Of a DNA stretch of 64,000 nucleotides, positions 8,584-20,218 are shown in pieces. The notes under the pieces are model-generated. The model was given only the letters and a program-made list of their open reading frames with translations. It had not been told where the DNA came from and searched no databases. The DNA lies in the NCBI GenBank assembly GCA_023055505.1, contig JALIRH010000122.1:660001-724000 (forward strand). The letters run 5' to 3'. A program made the translations under genes and the position numbers. How positions within the stretch are numbered: position 1 is the first letter of the stretch; each line of letters opens with the position of its first letter. Source of the stretch: Callipepla californica brunnescens. Its lineage: Eukaryota > Chordata > Aves > Galliformes > Odontophoridae.

Positions 8584-11500
8584 TGGCGATGAGGAGGCTA
8601 TGGGGAAGTTATGGGGCAGCAGTGAGGCGGCAATGGGGCAGTAGTAAGGCAGCTATGGTCCAGCAGTAGGGCAGCTACGGGGCAAGAGTGAGGCAGCTAC
8701 GGGGCAGCAGTGGGGCAGCGATGGGGCAGCCATGGGGCAGCTATAAGGAGGCTATGGGGCAGCAGTGAGTCACCTATGAGGCAGAAGAGGGGCAGCTAAG
8801 GGGCAGCAATGAGGTAGCCATGGGGCAGCTATGGGGCAGCGCTGAGGCAGCTATGGGGCAGCTATGAAGCAGCCATGGGGCAGCATTGAGGCAGCAGTGG
8901 GGCAGCTATGAGGAGGCTATGGGGCAGCAATGGGTCAGTAGTGATGAAGCAGCGGGGCACCTATAAGGAAGCAGGGAGGCAGCTATGAGCAGGATATGGG
9001 GAGCCTATGGGGCAGATATGGGGCGGCTTTGGGGATAGAGTGGGGCAGCTATGGGGCAGCAGAGGGGCAGCTATGAGGTGGCTATGGGAAGACTATGGGG
9101 CAGCAGTGAGACAGCTATGGGGCGGCTATGGGGCAGCTATGAGGCAGCTATGTAACAGCTATGGGGCAGCAAGGATGTAGCCATGGGGCAGCAATGGGGT
9201 AGCTATGAGGAGGCTATGGTGAGGCTATAGGGAAAGCTATGGGGCAGCAGTGAAGCAGCCATGGGGCAGTTATGAGGCAGCAGTGAGAAAGCTATGGGGT
9301 AGCTATGAGAATGCTATGGGGATGCTATGAGGAAGCTATGGGGAGGCTATGGGGCACCTGTGGGGCAGAAGTGTGGAAACCATGGCGCAGCTATGGGGCA
9401 TCAGTGAGGCAGCTATGGGGCAGCTATGAGGAGGCTATTGGAGGGCTATGGGGCAACAGTGGGCAGCTACGAGGGTACTATAGGGCAGCAGTGGGGCAGC
9501 TATGGGGCACCAGTGAGTCAGCTATGAGGTGGCTATGAGAAGGCTATGGGGCAGCTCTGGGGCAGCATTGAGGCAGGTATGAAGCGGCTATGGGGCAGCA
9601 GTGGGGTAGCTATGAGGAGGCTACTGGGAGGCTATGGGGCAGCTATGGGGTAGCAGTGAGGCAGCCATGGGGCAGTCATGGGACAGCAGTGAGTCAGCTA
9701 TGGGGAAGCTATGGGGAGGCTATGGGGCAGCAGTAGGGCAGCTATGGGGCAGCAGTGGGCAGCTATGAGGAGGCTATGGAGAGGCTATGGGGCAGCTGTG
9801 GGGAAGCAGTGTGGAAGCCATGGGGCAGCTATGGGACAGCACTGAGGCAGCAGTGGGGCAGATATGAGGAAGCAGTGTGGCAGCTATGGGGCAACAGTGC
9901 AGCAGCTATGAGGAGGCTATGGGGAGTCCATGGGGCAGCTGTGGGGCAGCAGTGAGGCAGGTATGGGGCCGCAATGGGGCAGCAGTGAGGCAGCAATGGG
10001 GCAGCAATGAGGCAGCAGTGGGGCAGCTATGAAAAGGCTATGGGGCAGCAGTGAGGCATCAGTGGGGCAGCAATGGGGCAGCAGTGGGGCAGCTATGAGG
10101 AAGCAGTGGGGCAGGTATGGGGCAGCACTGGGGCAGCTATGGGGCTGCTATGAGTAGGCTATGGGGAGGCTATGGGGCAGCTCTTGGGCAGCTATGGGGC
10201 AGCAGTGGGGCATCTATGGGGCAGCTATGGGGCAGTAGTGGGGCATCTATGGGGCAGCAGTGAAGCAGCTATGGGGCAGCAGTGAAGCAGCTATGGGGCA
10301 GAATTGGGCAGCTATGAGTAGGCTTTGGGGCATCTATGGAGCGGCTATGAGGCAGCCATGGAGCAGCTATGGGGCAGCAGTGGGGAAGATACGAGGAGGC
10401 TCTGGGGCAGCTATCTGGCGGCTATGAGGCAGCCATGGGGCATCTATGTGGCAGTAGTGGGGCAGCTATGGGGAAGGAGTGAGGCAGCTATGAGGAGTAT
10501 ATGGCGATGCTTTGAGGCAGCAGTGGGGCAGCTATGAGGAGGCTATGAGGAGGCTACGGGGCAGCTGTGGGGCAGACTTGGGGCAATAGTGGAGCAACTA
10601 TGTAGCAGCAGAGCGGCAGCAGTGGGGCAGCAGTGGGGCAGCTATGGGGCTGCTATAGGGCAGTAGTGGGGCAGCTATAAAACTGCAATGGGGCAACTAT
10701 GGAACAGCAGTAGGGTATCTATGGAACAGCACTGGGGGAGCTATGGGCCAGCTATGAGGAGGCTAAGGGGTGGCTATGGGGCAAAAGTGAGGCAGCTATG
10801 GGGCAGCTAAGAAGAAGCCATGGGGCGGCAATAAGGCAGCAGTGAGTCAGCAGTGGGGCAGCTATGAGCAGGATATGAGGAGGCTATGGGGTAGCAGTGG
10901 GGCGGCTATGGGGAAACAGTGGGGCAGGTATGGGGCAAGAGTGGGGTAGCTATGAGAAGGTTTGGTGAGGCTATGGGGCGGCTATGGGGCAGCAGTGAAG
11001 AAGCCATGGAGTAGCTATGGGGCAGAAGTGAGGCAGCTATGGGGCAGCAATGAGGAGGCTATGGGGAGGCTATGGGGCAGCAGTGGTGCAGCTATGAGTT
11101 GGCCATGGGAAGGTTATGTGGCAGTAGTGGGGCGGCTATGGGGCAACAGTGGGGCACCTGTTGGGCAGCAGTGGGGCAACTATGGGGCAAGAGTGGGGCA
11201 GCTATAAGGAGTATATGGAGAGCCTATGGGGCAGATATGGGGCGGCTATGGGGCAAGAGTGGGGCAGCTATGGTGCAGCAGTGGGGCAGCAGTGGGGTAG
11301 ATATGAGGCAATTATTTGGCAGCTATGGGGCAGCAGTGAGGCAGATATGGGGCCGCTATGGGGCAGAAGTGAGGCAGCTATGAGGCAGCAAAGAGGCAGC
11401 TATGGGGCAGCTAAGGGGAGAATATGGTGTGGCTATGCGGCAGTAGTTGGGCAGCGATAGGGCAGCAGTGAGGCAGCTATGTGGCAGCAGTTAGGCATCG

Positions 11501-14500
11501 CTGGAACAGCACTGGGGAAGCTAAGGGCCAGCTATGAGGAGGCTATGGGGCGGCTATGGGGCAGTAGTGATGCAGCAGTAAGGCACCTGTAAGGAAGCAG
11601 AGAGGCAGTTATGGGGCAGCAGTGAGGCAGCTATGAGCAGGATATGGGGAGCATATGGGGCAGATATGGGGCGGCTTTGGGGCAAGAGTCGGGCAGCTAT
11701 GGGGGAGCAGTGGGCCAACTATGAGGTGGCTACGGGGAGACTATGGGGCAGCAGTGAGTTAGCTATGGGGCAGCAGTGGGGCAGCTATGAGGCAGCTAGG
11801 TGGCAGGTAAAGGGCAGCAGAGATGTAGTCATGGGGCAGCAATGGGGTAGCTATGAGGAGGCTATAGGGAGGCAATTGGGCAGCTATGGGGCAGCAGTGA
11901 GGCAGCAATGGGGCTGTTATGGGGCAGCAGTGAGGAAGCTATGGGGAAGCTATGAGGAAGCTATGGGGAGGCTATGGGGCAGAAGTCGGGCAGCTATGGG
12001 GAAAGAGTAGGGCAGCAGTGAGTTGGCTATGGGGAGGCTGTGGGATATTAGTGGGGCAGCTATTGGGCAAAAGTGGGGCAGCAGTGGGGCAAGAGTGGAG
12101 CAGCGATGGGGCAGCAGTGCGGCAGCTATGGGGCAGCAATGGAGCAGCAGTGAGGCAGCCATCGGGCAGTTCTGGGGCAGCAATGAGGCAGCTATGGGGC
12201 AGCAGTGAAGCAGCTATGGGGCAGCAGTGGCGCAGCTATTGGGTGGCTATGAGGCAGCCATAGGGCAGCTACGGGGCAGCTATGAGGAGGCTATGGGGCA
12301 GCTGTAGGGCAGCAGTGTCGAAGCCATGGCGCAGCTATGGGGCAAGAGTGAGGCAGCTATGGGGCAGCTATGAGGAGGCTATTGGAAGGCTATGGGGCAA
12401 CAGTGGGCAGCTACGAGGGAGCTATGGGGCAGCAGTGGAACAGCTATGAGGTGGCTATGGAGAGGCTATGGGGCAGCTGTGGGGCAGCAGTGTGGAAGCC
12501 ATGGGGCAGCTATGAGGCATCAGTGAGGCAGCTATGGAGCAGCTATGAGAGGGCTATTGGAGGGCTATGGGGCAGCGGTGGGGCAGCTATGAGGGGCCTC
12601 TAGGGCAGCAGTGGGGCAGCTATGAGGTGGCTATAAGGAGTTTAGGAGGAGGCTATGGGTCATCTATGGAGCGGTCACGGGGAAAGAGAGGGGCAGCTAT
12701 GGGGCAGCTATGAGGAGGCTATTGGAAGGCTATGGGGCAGCTCTGAGGTACCTATGGGGTACGAGTGAGGCAGCTATGAAACAGCTATGTGGTTGCATTA
12801 GGGCAGCTATAGGGCAGCAGTGGGGAAGCTATGAGGAGGCTATTGAGACGCTATGGGGCAGCTATGGGGCAGCAGTGAGGTACCCACATGGCAGTTATAG
12901 GGCTGCAGTGAGTTAGCTACGGGGAAGCTATGGGGTGTCTATGGGGCAGTAGTGGGGCATCTAATGGGCAGTAGTGGGGCATCTATGGAACACCTTTGGG
13001 GCAGCTATGGGGCAGCTAAGAAGCTGCCATGGGGCAGCACTGAGGCAGCAGTGAGTCAGCAGTGGGGAAGCTATGAGGAGGCTATTGAGATGCTATGGGG
13101 CAGCTCTGGGGCAGCAGTGAGGTACCCATGGGGCAGTTATAGGGCTGCAGTAAGTTAGCTACGGGGAAGCTATGGGGAGGCAATGGGGCAGCAGTGGGGC
13201 AGCAGTGGGGCAATAGTGGGGCAGCTATGGAACACCATTGGGGGAGCTATGGGCCAGCTATGAGAAAGCTATGGGGCGGCTATAAGGCAGCAGTGAGGCA
13301 GCTGTGGGGCAGCTATGGGGCAGCTATGAAGCTGCCATGTGGCAGCATTGAGGCAGCAGTGAGTCAGCAGTGGGGAAGCTATGAGGAGGCTATTGAGATG
13401 CTATGGGGCAGCTATGGGGCAGCAGTGAGGTACCCATGGGGCAGTTATTAGGCTGCAGTGAGTTAGCTACAAGGAATCTATGGGGAGGCAATGGGGCAGT
13501 AGTGGGGCATCTAATGGGCAGTAGTGGGGCATCTATGGAACACCATTGGGGGAGCTATGGGCCAGCTATGAGAAAGCTATGGGGCGGCTATAAGGCAGCA
13601 GTGAGGCAGCTGTGGGGCAGCTATGGGCAGCTATGAAGCTGCCATGGGGCAGCATTGAGGCAGCAGTGAGTCAGCAGTGGGGAAGCTATGAGGAGGCTAT
13701 TGAGATGCTATGGGGCAGCTATGGGGCAGCAGTGAGGTACCCATGGGGCAGTTATAGGGCTGCAGTAAGTTAGCTACGGGGAAGCTATGGGGAGGCAATG
13801 GGGCAGCACTGGAACAGCAGTGGGGCAGCAGTGGGGCAATAGTGGGGCAGCTATGGGGCAGTAGTGGGGCATCTATGGGACACCATTGGGGGAGCTATGG
13901 GCCAGCTATGAAGCTGCCATGGGGCAGCATTGAGGCAGCAGTGAGTCAGCAGTGGGGCAGCTATGAGGAGGATATGATGAGGCAATGCGGGAGCTATAGA
14001 TCAGTAGTGATGCAGCAGTGGAGCAGCAATAAGGAAGCAGTGAGGCAGCTATGGGGCAGCAGTGAGGGCAGCTATGAGCAGGATATGGGGAGCATATGGG
14101 GCAGATATGGGGCAGCTTTGGGGCAAGAGTGGGGCAGCTATGGGGGAGCAGTGGGCCAACTATGAGGTGGCTACGGGGAGACTATGGGGCAGCAGTGAGT
14201 TAGCTATGGGGCGGCTATGGGGCAGCAGTGAGGCAACTATGAGGCAGCTAGGTGGCAGGTAAAGGGCAGCAGAGATGTAGTCATGGGGCAGCAATGGGGT
14301 AGCTATGAGGAGGCTATAGGGAGGCAATTGGGCAGCTATGGGGCAGCAGTGAGGCAGCAATGGGGCTGTTATGGGGCAGCAGTGAGGAAGCTATGGGGAA
14401 GCTATGAGGAAGCTATGGGGAGGCTATGGGGCAGAAGTCGGGCAGCTATGGGGAAAGAGTAGGGCAGCAGTGAGTTGGCTATGGGGAGGCTGTGGGATAT

Positions 14501-17500
14501 TAGTGGGGCAGCTATTGGGCAAAAGTGGGGCAGCAGTGGGGCAAGAGTGGAGCAGCGATGGGGCAGCAGTGCGGCAGCTATGGGGCAGCAATGGAGCAGC
14601 AGTGAGGCAGCCATCGGGCAGTTCTGGGGCAGCAATGAGGCAGCTATGGGGCAGCAGTGAAGCAGCTATGGGGCAGCAGTGGCGCAGCTATTGGGTGGCT
14701 ATGAGGCAGCCATAGGGCAGCTACGGGGCAGCTATGAGGAGGCTATGGGGCAGCTGTAGGGCAGCAGTGTCGAAGCCATGGCGCAGCTATGGGGCAAGAG
14801 TGAGGCAGCTATGGGGCAGCTATGAGGAGGCTATTGGAAGGCTATGGGGCAACAGTGGGCAGCTACGAGGGAGCTATGGGGCAGCAGTGGAACAGCTATG
14901 AGGTGGCTATGGAGAGGCTATGGGGCAGCTGTGGGGCAGCAGTGTGGAAGCCATGGGGCAGCTATGAGGCATCAGTGAGGCAGCTATGGAGCAGCTATGA
15001 GAGGGCTATTGGAGGGCTATGGGGCAGCGGTGGGGCAGCTATGAGGGGCCTCTAGGGCAGCAGTGGGGCAGCTATGAGGTGGCTATAAGGAGTTTAGGAG
15101 GAGGCTATGGGTCATCTATGGAGCGGTCACGGGGAAAGAGAGGGGCAGCTATGGGGCAGCTATGAGGAGGCTATTGGAAGGCTATGGGGCAGCTCTGAGG
15201 TACCTATGGGGTACGAGTGAGGCAGCTATGAAACAGCTATGTGGTTGCATTAGGGCAGCTATAGGGCAGCAGTGGGGAAGCTATGAGGAGGCTATTGAGA
15301 CGCTATGGGGCAGCTATGGGGCAGCAGTGAGGTACCCACATGGCAGTTATAGGGCTGCAGTGAGTTAGCTACGGGGAAGCTATGGGGTGTCTATGGGGCA
15401 GTAGTGGGGCATCTAATGGGCAGTAGTGGGGCATCTATGGAACACCTTTGGGGCAGCTATGGGGCAGCTAAGAAGCTGCCATGGGGCAGCATTGAGGCAG
15501 CAGTGAGTCAGCAGTGGGGAAGCTATGAGGAGGCTATTGAGATGCTATGGGGCAGCTCTGGGGCAGCAGTGAGGTACCCATGGGGCAGTTATAGGGCTGC
15601 AGTAAGTTAGCTACGGGGAAGCTATGGGGAGGCAATGGGGCAGCAGTGGGGCAGCAGTGGGGCAATAGTGGGGCAGCTATGGAACACCATTGGGGGAGCT
15701 ATGGGCCAGCTATGAGAAAGCTATGGGGCGGCTATAAGGCAGCAGTGAGGCAGCTGTGGGGCAGCTATGGGGCAGCTATGAAGCTGCCATGTGGCAGCAT
15801 TGAGGCAGCAGTGAGTCAGCAGTGGGGAAGCTATGAGGAGGCTATTGAGATGCTATGGGGCAGCTATGGGGCAGCAGTGAGGTACCCATGGGGCAGTTAT
15901 TAGGCTGCAGTGAGTTAGCTACGGGGAAGCTATGGGGAGGCAATGGGGCAGCACTGGAACAGCAGTGGGGCAGCAGTGGGGCAATAGTGGGGCAGCTATG
16001 GGGCAGTAGTGGGGCATCTATGGGACACCATTGGGGGAGCTATGGGCCAGCTATGAAGCTGCCATGGGGCAGCATTGAGGCAGCAGTGAGTCAGCAGTGG
16101 GGCAGCTATGAGGAGGATATGATGAGGCAATGCGGGAGCTATAGATCAGTAGTGATGCAGCAGTGGAGCAGCAATAAGGAAGCAGTGAGGCAGCTATGGG
16201 GCAGCAGTGAGGGCAGCTATGAGCAGGATATGGGGAGCATATGGGGCAGATATGGGGCAGCTTTGGGGCAAGAGTGGGGCAGCTATGGGGGAGCAGTGGG
16301 CCAACTATGAGGTGGCTACGGGGAGACTATGGGGCAGCAGTGAGTTAGCTATGGGGCGGCTATGGGGCAGCAGTGAGGCAACTATGAGGCAGCTAGGTGG
16401 CAGGTAAAGGGCAGCAGAGATGTAGTCATGGGGCAGCAATGGGGTAGCTATGAGGAGGCTATAGGGAGGCTATTGGGCAGCTATGGGGCAGCAGTGAGGC
16501 AGCAATGGGGCTGTTATGGGGCAGCAGTGAGGAAGCTATGGGGAAGCTATGAGGAAGCTATGGGGAGGCTATGGGGCAGAAGTCGGGCAGCTATGGGGAA
16601 AGAGTAGGGCAGCAGTGAGTTGGCTATGGGGAGGCAGTAGTGTGGAAGCCATGGGGCAGGTCTGGGATAGCAGTGAAACAGCAGTGGGGCAGGAAAGGAG
16701 CATCAGTGAGGCAGCTATGGGGTAGCTATGAGGAGGCTATTGGAATACTACGGGGCAGCGGTGGGGCAGCTATGAGGGGGCTATATTGAAGCAGTGGGGC
16801 AGATAGGGGGCAGCAGTGGGGCAGCTATGTGGTGGCTATGAGGAGGTTAGGAGAAGGCTATGGGTCAGCTATGGGGCGGCTACGGGGAAAGAGTGGGGCT
16901 GCTATGGGGCAGCACTGGGTCAGCTATGGCGCAGCAGTGGGGCAGCAGTGAGTTACCTATGGGGAGGCAATGGGGCAGCAGTGAGTTAGCTATGGGGCAG
17001 ATATGGAGCAGCTGTGGGGTAGATATGAGGCAACTATGTGGCAGATATGGGGCAGCAGTAAGGCAGGTATGGGGCCGTTATGGGGCAGCAGTGATGCAGC
17101 TATGGGGAAAGATTGGGGCAGCTATGGCAGCAGTGGGGCAGCTATGGGGAAGCAGTGATGCAGCTATGAGGAGGATATGGCGATGCTATGGGGCAGCAGT
17201 GGGGCAGTTATGAGGAGGCTATGGGGAGGCTACAGGGCAGCTGCGGGGCAGCTTTTTGGCAGTAGTGGAGCAGGTATGAAGCAGCAGAGGGGCAGAAGTG
17301 GGGCAGTAGTGCGGCAGCTATGGGGCGGCTATAAAGCAGTAGTGGGGCATCTAATGGGCAGTAGTGGGGCAGCTATAAAACTGCAATGGGGCAGCTATGG
17401 AACAGCAGTGGGGCATCTATGGAACAGCACTGGGGGATCTACGGGCCAGCTATGAGGAGGCTATGGGGCGGCTATGGAGCAGCAGTGAGGCAGCTATGGG

Positions 17501-19380
17501 GCAGCTATGAAGCAGCCATGGGGCAGCATTGAGGCAGCAGTGAGGCAGTAGTGGGGCACCTATAAGGAAGCAGTGAGGCAGCTATGAGCAGGATATGGGG
17601 AGCCTATGGGGCAAGAGTGGGGCAGCTATGGGGCAGCAGAGGGGCAGCTATGAGGTGGCTATGGGGAGGCTATGGGGCAACAGTGAGATAGCTATGGGTC
17701 GGCTATGGGGCAGCAGTGGTGCAGCTATGAGGCAGCTATGTGGCAGCTATAGGGCAGCAGGGATGTAGCTATGGGGCAGCAGTGAGTTAGCTATGGGGCA
17801 GCTATGGGGCAGCACTGAAGCAGCCATGGGGCAGTTATGGGGCAGCAGTGAGGAAGCTATGGGGCAGCTATGAGGATGCTATGGGGAGGCTATGGGGCAG
17901 TAGCGGGGGAGCTAAAGGGCAAAAATTGGGCAGCTATTTGGCAAGAGTAGGGCAGCTATGGGGCAGCAGTGGGGTAGCTATGAGGCAGCAGTGGGGCAGC
18001 TATGGGGCAGCTGTGCAGTAGCATTGTGAAGGCTATAGGAACAGTTATGGGGCAGCAGTGAGGAAGCTATGGGGCAGTTATGGAGCATCTATGAGGATGC
18101 TATGGGGAGCCTATGGGGCAGCAGTGGGGCAGCTATGAGGTTGTTATTTGGCAGCAGTAAGGCAGCTATGAGGTGCCTATGTGACAGCTATGTGGCATCT
18201 AATGGGATAGCTATGAGAAGGCTATAGAGAGGCTATGGGGGAGCTATGGGGCAGCTGTGAGGCAACTATGGGGAAGCTATGAGGAAGCTATGGGGAGGCT
18301 ATGGGGCAGAAGTGGGCAGCTATGTGGAAAGAGTGGGGCAGCTATGAGTTGGCTATGGGGAGGCTGTGGGGTAGTACTGGGGCAGCTATTGGACAAAACT
18401 GGGGCAGCTATGGGGCAAGAGAGGGGCAGCTATGTGGCAGCTATGGAGCAGCAGTGAGGCAGCCATGGGGAAGTTATGGGGCAGCAATGAGGCAGCTAAT
18501 GGGCAGATATGAGGAAGCTACATGGAGGCTAGGGGCAGAAGTGGGGCACCTATGGGGCAGCATCGGGCAGCTATGAGGAGGCTATTGGGATGCTATGGAG
18601 CAGCTGTGGGGCAGCAGTGTGGCAGGTATGGGGCTGCTATTAGGCAGCAGTGGGGCAGCAGTGGGGCAGACGAGAGGAGCCTATGGGGCGGCTATGGGGC
18701 AGCAGTGGGGCAGCTATGGGGCAGCAGTGGGGAAGCCATGGGGTAGTTATGGGTTTGAAGTGAGGCAGCTATGGGGCAGCTATGTGGAGACTATGGAAAG
18801 GCTATGGGGCAGCAGTGTGCAGCTATGAGTTGGCCATGGGAAGGTTATGGGGCAGTAGTGGGGCAGCTATTGGGCAAGAATGGGGTAGCTATGGGGCAGC
18901 TATGAGGAGGATATGGGGAGCCAATGGGGCAGATATGGGGTGGCTATAAGGCAAGAGTGGGGCAGCTATGGGGCAGCAGAGGAACAGCTATGAGGTGGCT
19001 ATGGGGAGGCTATGGGGCAGCAGGGAGTTAACTATGGGGCGGCTATGGGGCGTGAGTGGAGCAGCTATGAGGCTGCAGTAAGGTAGCTTTGGGGCAGCAG
19101 TGGGGTAGCTATGAGGAGGCTAATGGGAGGCTATGGGGCAGCTATGGGGTACTAGTGAGGCAGCTATGAGGCAGCTATGGGGTACTAGTGAGGCAGCTAT
19201 GAGGCAGCTATGTGGCTGCAGTAGGGCAGCTATGGGGCAGCATTGGGCAGCTATGAGAAGGCTATGGGGAGGCTATGGGGCAGCTTTGTGGCGGCTATGG
19301 GGCAGTATTGGGACATCTTTTGGGCAGCAGTGGGGCAGCTATGAGGAGGCTATGGGGCAGCAGTGAAGCAGCAGTGGGCA
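8584..19380. repeat. 10.8-kb 11-bp GGGGCAGCTAT minisatellite
   Basis: The whole stretch is made of 11-bp units, mainly GGGGCAGCTAT and GGGGCAGCAGT, with variants (GAGGCAGC, GGGGAGGC, GTAGTGGGGC). Because 11 is not a multiple of three and the unit is stop-poor, all frames stay open by chance. No unique sequence or SGF29 exon was found inside. Consecutive G4 runs are separated by 7 bases, a spacing allowed for G-quadruplexes. Confidence 0.95.
11631..16636. repeat. Higher-order tandem duplication (~2.45 kb) inside the minisatellite
   Basis: The segment starting CTATGAGCAGGATATGG at 11631 recurs at 14072 and 16217. Copies 1 and 2 are nearly identical at an offset of 2441-2452 bp, with an 11-bp (one unit) insertion. 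Copy 2 lacks about 300 bp that copy 1 has near 13460-13790. Copy 3 stops after about 420 bp. Confidence 0.85.
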
Positions 19381-19522
19381 GCTGGTTCCCCCCCGCCCCT
19401 GTTTTTGTATTCCCCGTCCCTTCATGGAAGCCCACCAATGTGGATGGGCTTATCCCCGCCCCTTTTATTGTAACACCGCCCCTTTTGCCCCCCCCCCACT
19501 CGTTTCGGGGTCCCCGCGCTGC
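19381..19522. other. Unique GC-rich spacer next to SGF29 second exon
   Basis: The minisatellite ends and pyrimidine-rich unique sequence begins (CCCCCCGCCCC, later a C9 run near 19490). No exon is recognised. On the minus strand the expected GT donor after the second SGF29 exon is absent; the base pair there is GC. Confidence 0.5.
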
Positions 19523-19593
19523 CTTGTTCTCGGGCTGCATCCTCCCGTGGGTTTTCTGGATGTCGATGAGCTTGTGCTCGCTGCTTGTGCTCC
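19523..19593 (-). pseudogene. SGF29: SGF29 second exon (coiled coil), one base short
   Basis: A CCCCCGCAG acceptor is followed by 71 bases. After the first few codons these read SSEHKLIDIQKTHGRMQ and PENK, the N-terminal coiled coil of SGF29. The first exon ends in phase 0, and this exon only enters the right frame if one extra base (for instance one more G in the opening G run) is present. It ends at AAG followed by GCAGCG, so either a GC donor is used or the donor is mutated. Confidence 0.7.
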
Positions 19594-19867
19594 CTGCGGG
19601 GGGAGTGGTGGCCTCAGCCCCATACGCCCTCCCCACATCGACGGCCCCGGACCCACAACCCCGACCCCAGCCCCATAACCCCGACCCCACATCTGCAGCC
19701 CCAGCCCCATAACTGAGCACCCGGACATAGAACCGAGCACCGAGCCCCATTAGCTCCAACCCCTGCCCCACATCCCCGTCCCCCACCCAACTCCGCCCCA
19801 CCCACCCACACCCTATTCCCCCCTTCTCCCTCCGCCACCCCGCTCTCCCCCCTTTCCCCTCCCCCAC
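19594..19867. repeat. First SGF29 intron, short CCCCGACCCCA repeats
   Basis: GC-rich intron with a small tandem array of CCCCGACCCCAGCCCCATAAC-like units (about 19655-19770) and a C-rich tract before the donor of the first exon. Confidence 0.7.
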
Positions 19868-19942
19868 CTGCGTGTGCGCGAGCAGCCGCTGTAGCTCCGC
19901 CAGGAGCTCCACGTTGCGCGACCTCCCCTCCGCCAACGCCAT
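19868..19942 (-). CDS. SGF29: SGF29 first coding exon
   Basis: An ATG at 19942-19940 in a CGGCCATGG context opens a 25-codon exon, MALAEGRSRNVELLAELQRL then LAHTQ. It ends exactly at a GTGGGG donor in phase 0. It matches the N terminus of SGF29 in length, start and the AELL-EL coiled-coil pattern. It is intact in itself; the defects lie in later exons. It faces a CpG island shared with a plus-strand candidate exon 130 bp away. Confidence 0.8.
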
Positions 19943-20071
19943 GGCCGAACAACCCCACCCCCACTGCGCGCGGCTCTGGCAATAGCACTACGCGTGCGCC
20001 GGTCCCTGAAGCCGGAAACGGAAGTCGTCCCCCCCCCCCCCCCCCGCAGATGAACGGAGCGGTGGAGTGCT
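19943..20071. promoter_or_regulatory. Bidirectional CpG promoter region with C17 run
   Basis: Between the SGF29 ATG (minus) and the ATG at 20072 (plus) lie 129 bp. They hold an ACTACGCGTGCGCC element near 19988, paired ETS-like GGAA sites (GCCGGAAACGGAAGTC, about 20011-20026) and a C17 run at 20029-20045. The divergent arrangement and short spacing are typical of a bidirectional housekeeping promoter. Confidence 0.6.
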
Positions 20072-20218
20072 ATGGCGGCGGCGGCGCCGCGGAAATCGCG
20101 AGTTGGAGCAGCCGCGGCAGCGGCGGCTCCGCTGCCGTGGGAACCGCGGAAACCGCGCGTTGGAGCGGCGGCGGCGGCGGCTCCCGCGGCGGCGGCGGCG
20201 GCTGTACGGGACGGCACT
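20072..20218 (+). CDS. Candidate GC-rich first coding exon, gene unknown
   Basis: ATG at 20072 opens 49 codons (MAAAAPRKSRVGAAAAAAAP at the start) and ends in phase 0 at a GTGAGC donor (20219). The peptide contains two copies of a PRK(S/P)RVGAAAAAA block, so the exon grew by an internal duplication of GCG/GCC repeats. Position, CpG content and donor fit a first exon driven by the shared promoter. I do not recognise the family. A repeat-expanded 5' UTR is the main alternative; an upstream ATG in another frame lies at 20051. Confidence 0.35.

Larger units (their letters stand above)
6442..19942 (-). pseudogene. SGF29: SGF29 (CCDC101), SAGA-associated factor 29, broken or incomplete copy
   Basis: SGF29 is a subunit of the SAGA histone acetyltransferase complex and binds H3K4me3 through tandem Tudor domains at its C terminus. 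Recognisable here are the N-terminal exon (MALAEGRSRNVELLAEL), the coiled-coil exon (EHKLIDIQKTHGRMQ) and three C-terminal pieces: YEVDDMDEEGKE; HTLSRCHVIPLLQWKANPE through LYPQTTCFNRALIHAPL; and SVLFEDTLYTDGYSSPLNVA. The central exons, which should encode the rest of the coiled coil, the linker and the first Tudor domain (roughly 130-150 of ~290 residues), are not visible. Their place is filled by minisatellite. Single-base frame changes occur in the second exon and in the ALYPQTT exon, and the usual stop after KKK is lost. It could be a dead gene, or a living microchromosome gene whose middle is misassembled and whose homopolymers are miscalled. Confidence 0.75.

Noticed and set aside
3466..8592. 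Long open frames (up to 408 codons) over the minisatellites
   Set aside because: They follow the repeat units, exist in several frames and both strands, often begin at non-ATG codons, and show no domain; the repeats simply lack stop codons.
9305..19366. Repeated open frames reading WGSYGAAVGQ-like peptides
   Set aside because: The 11-bp unit is open in all three frames; composition, not coding, explains them.
8584..19380. CRISPR-like array
   Set aside because: Units are 11 bp without unique spacers, and the setting is vertebrate DNA.
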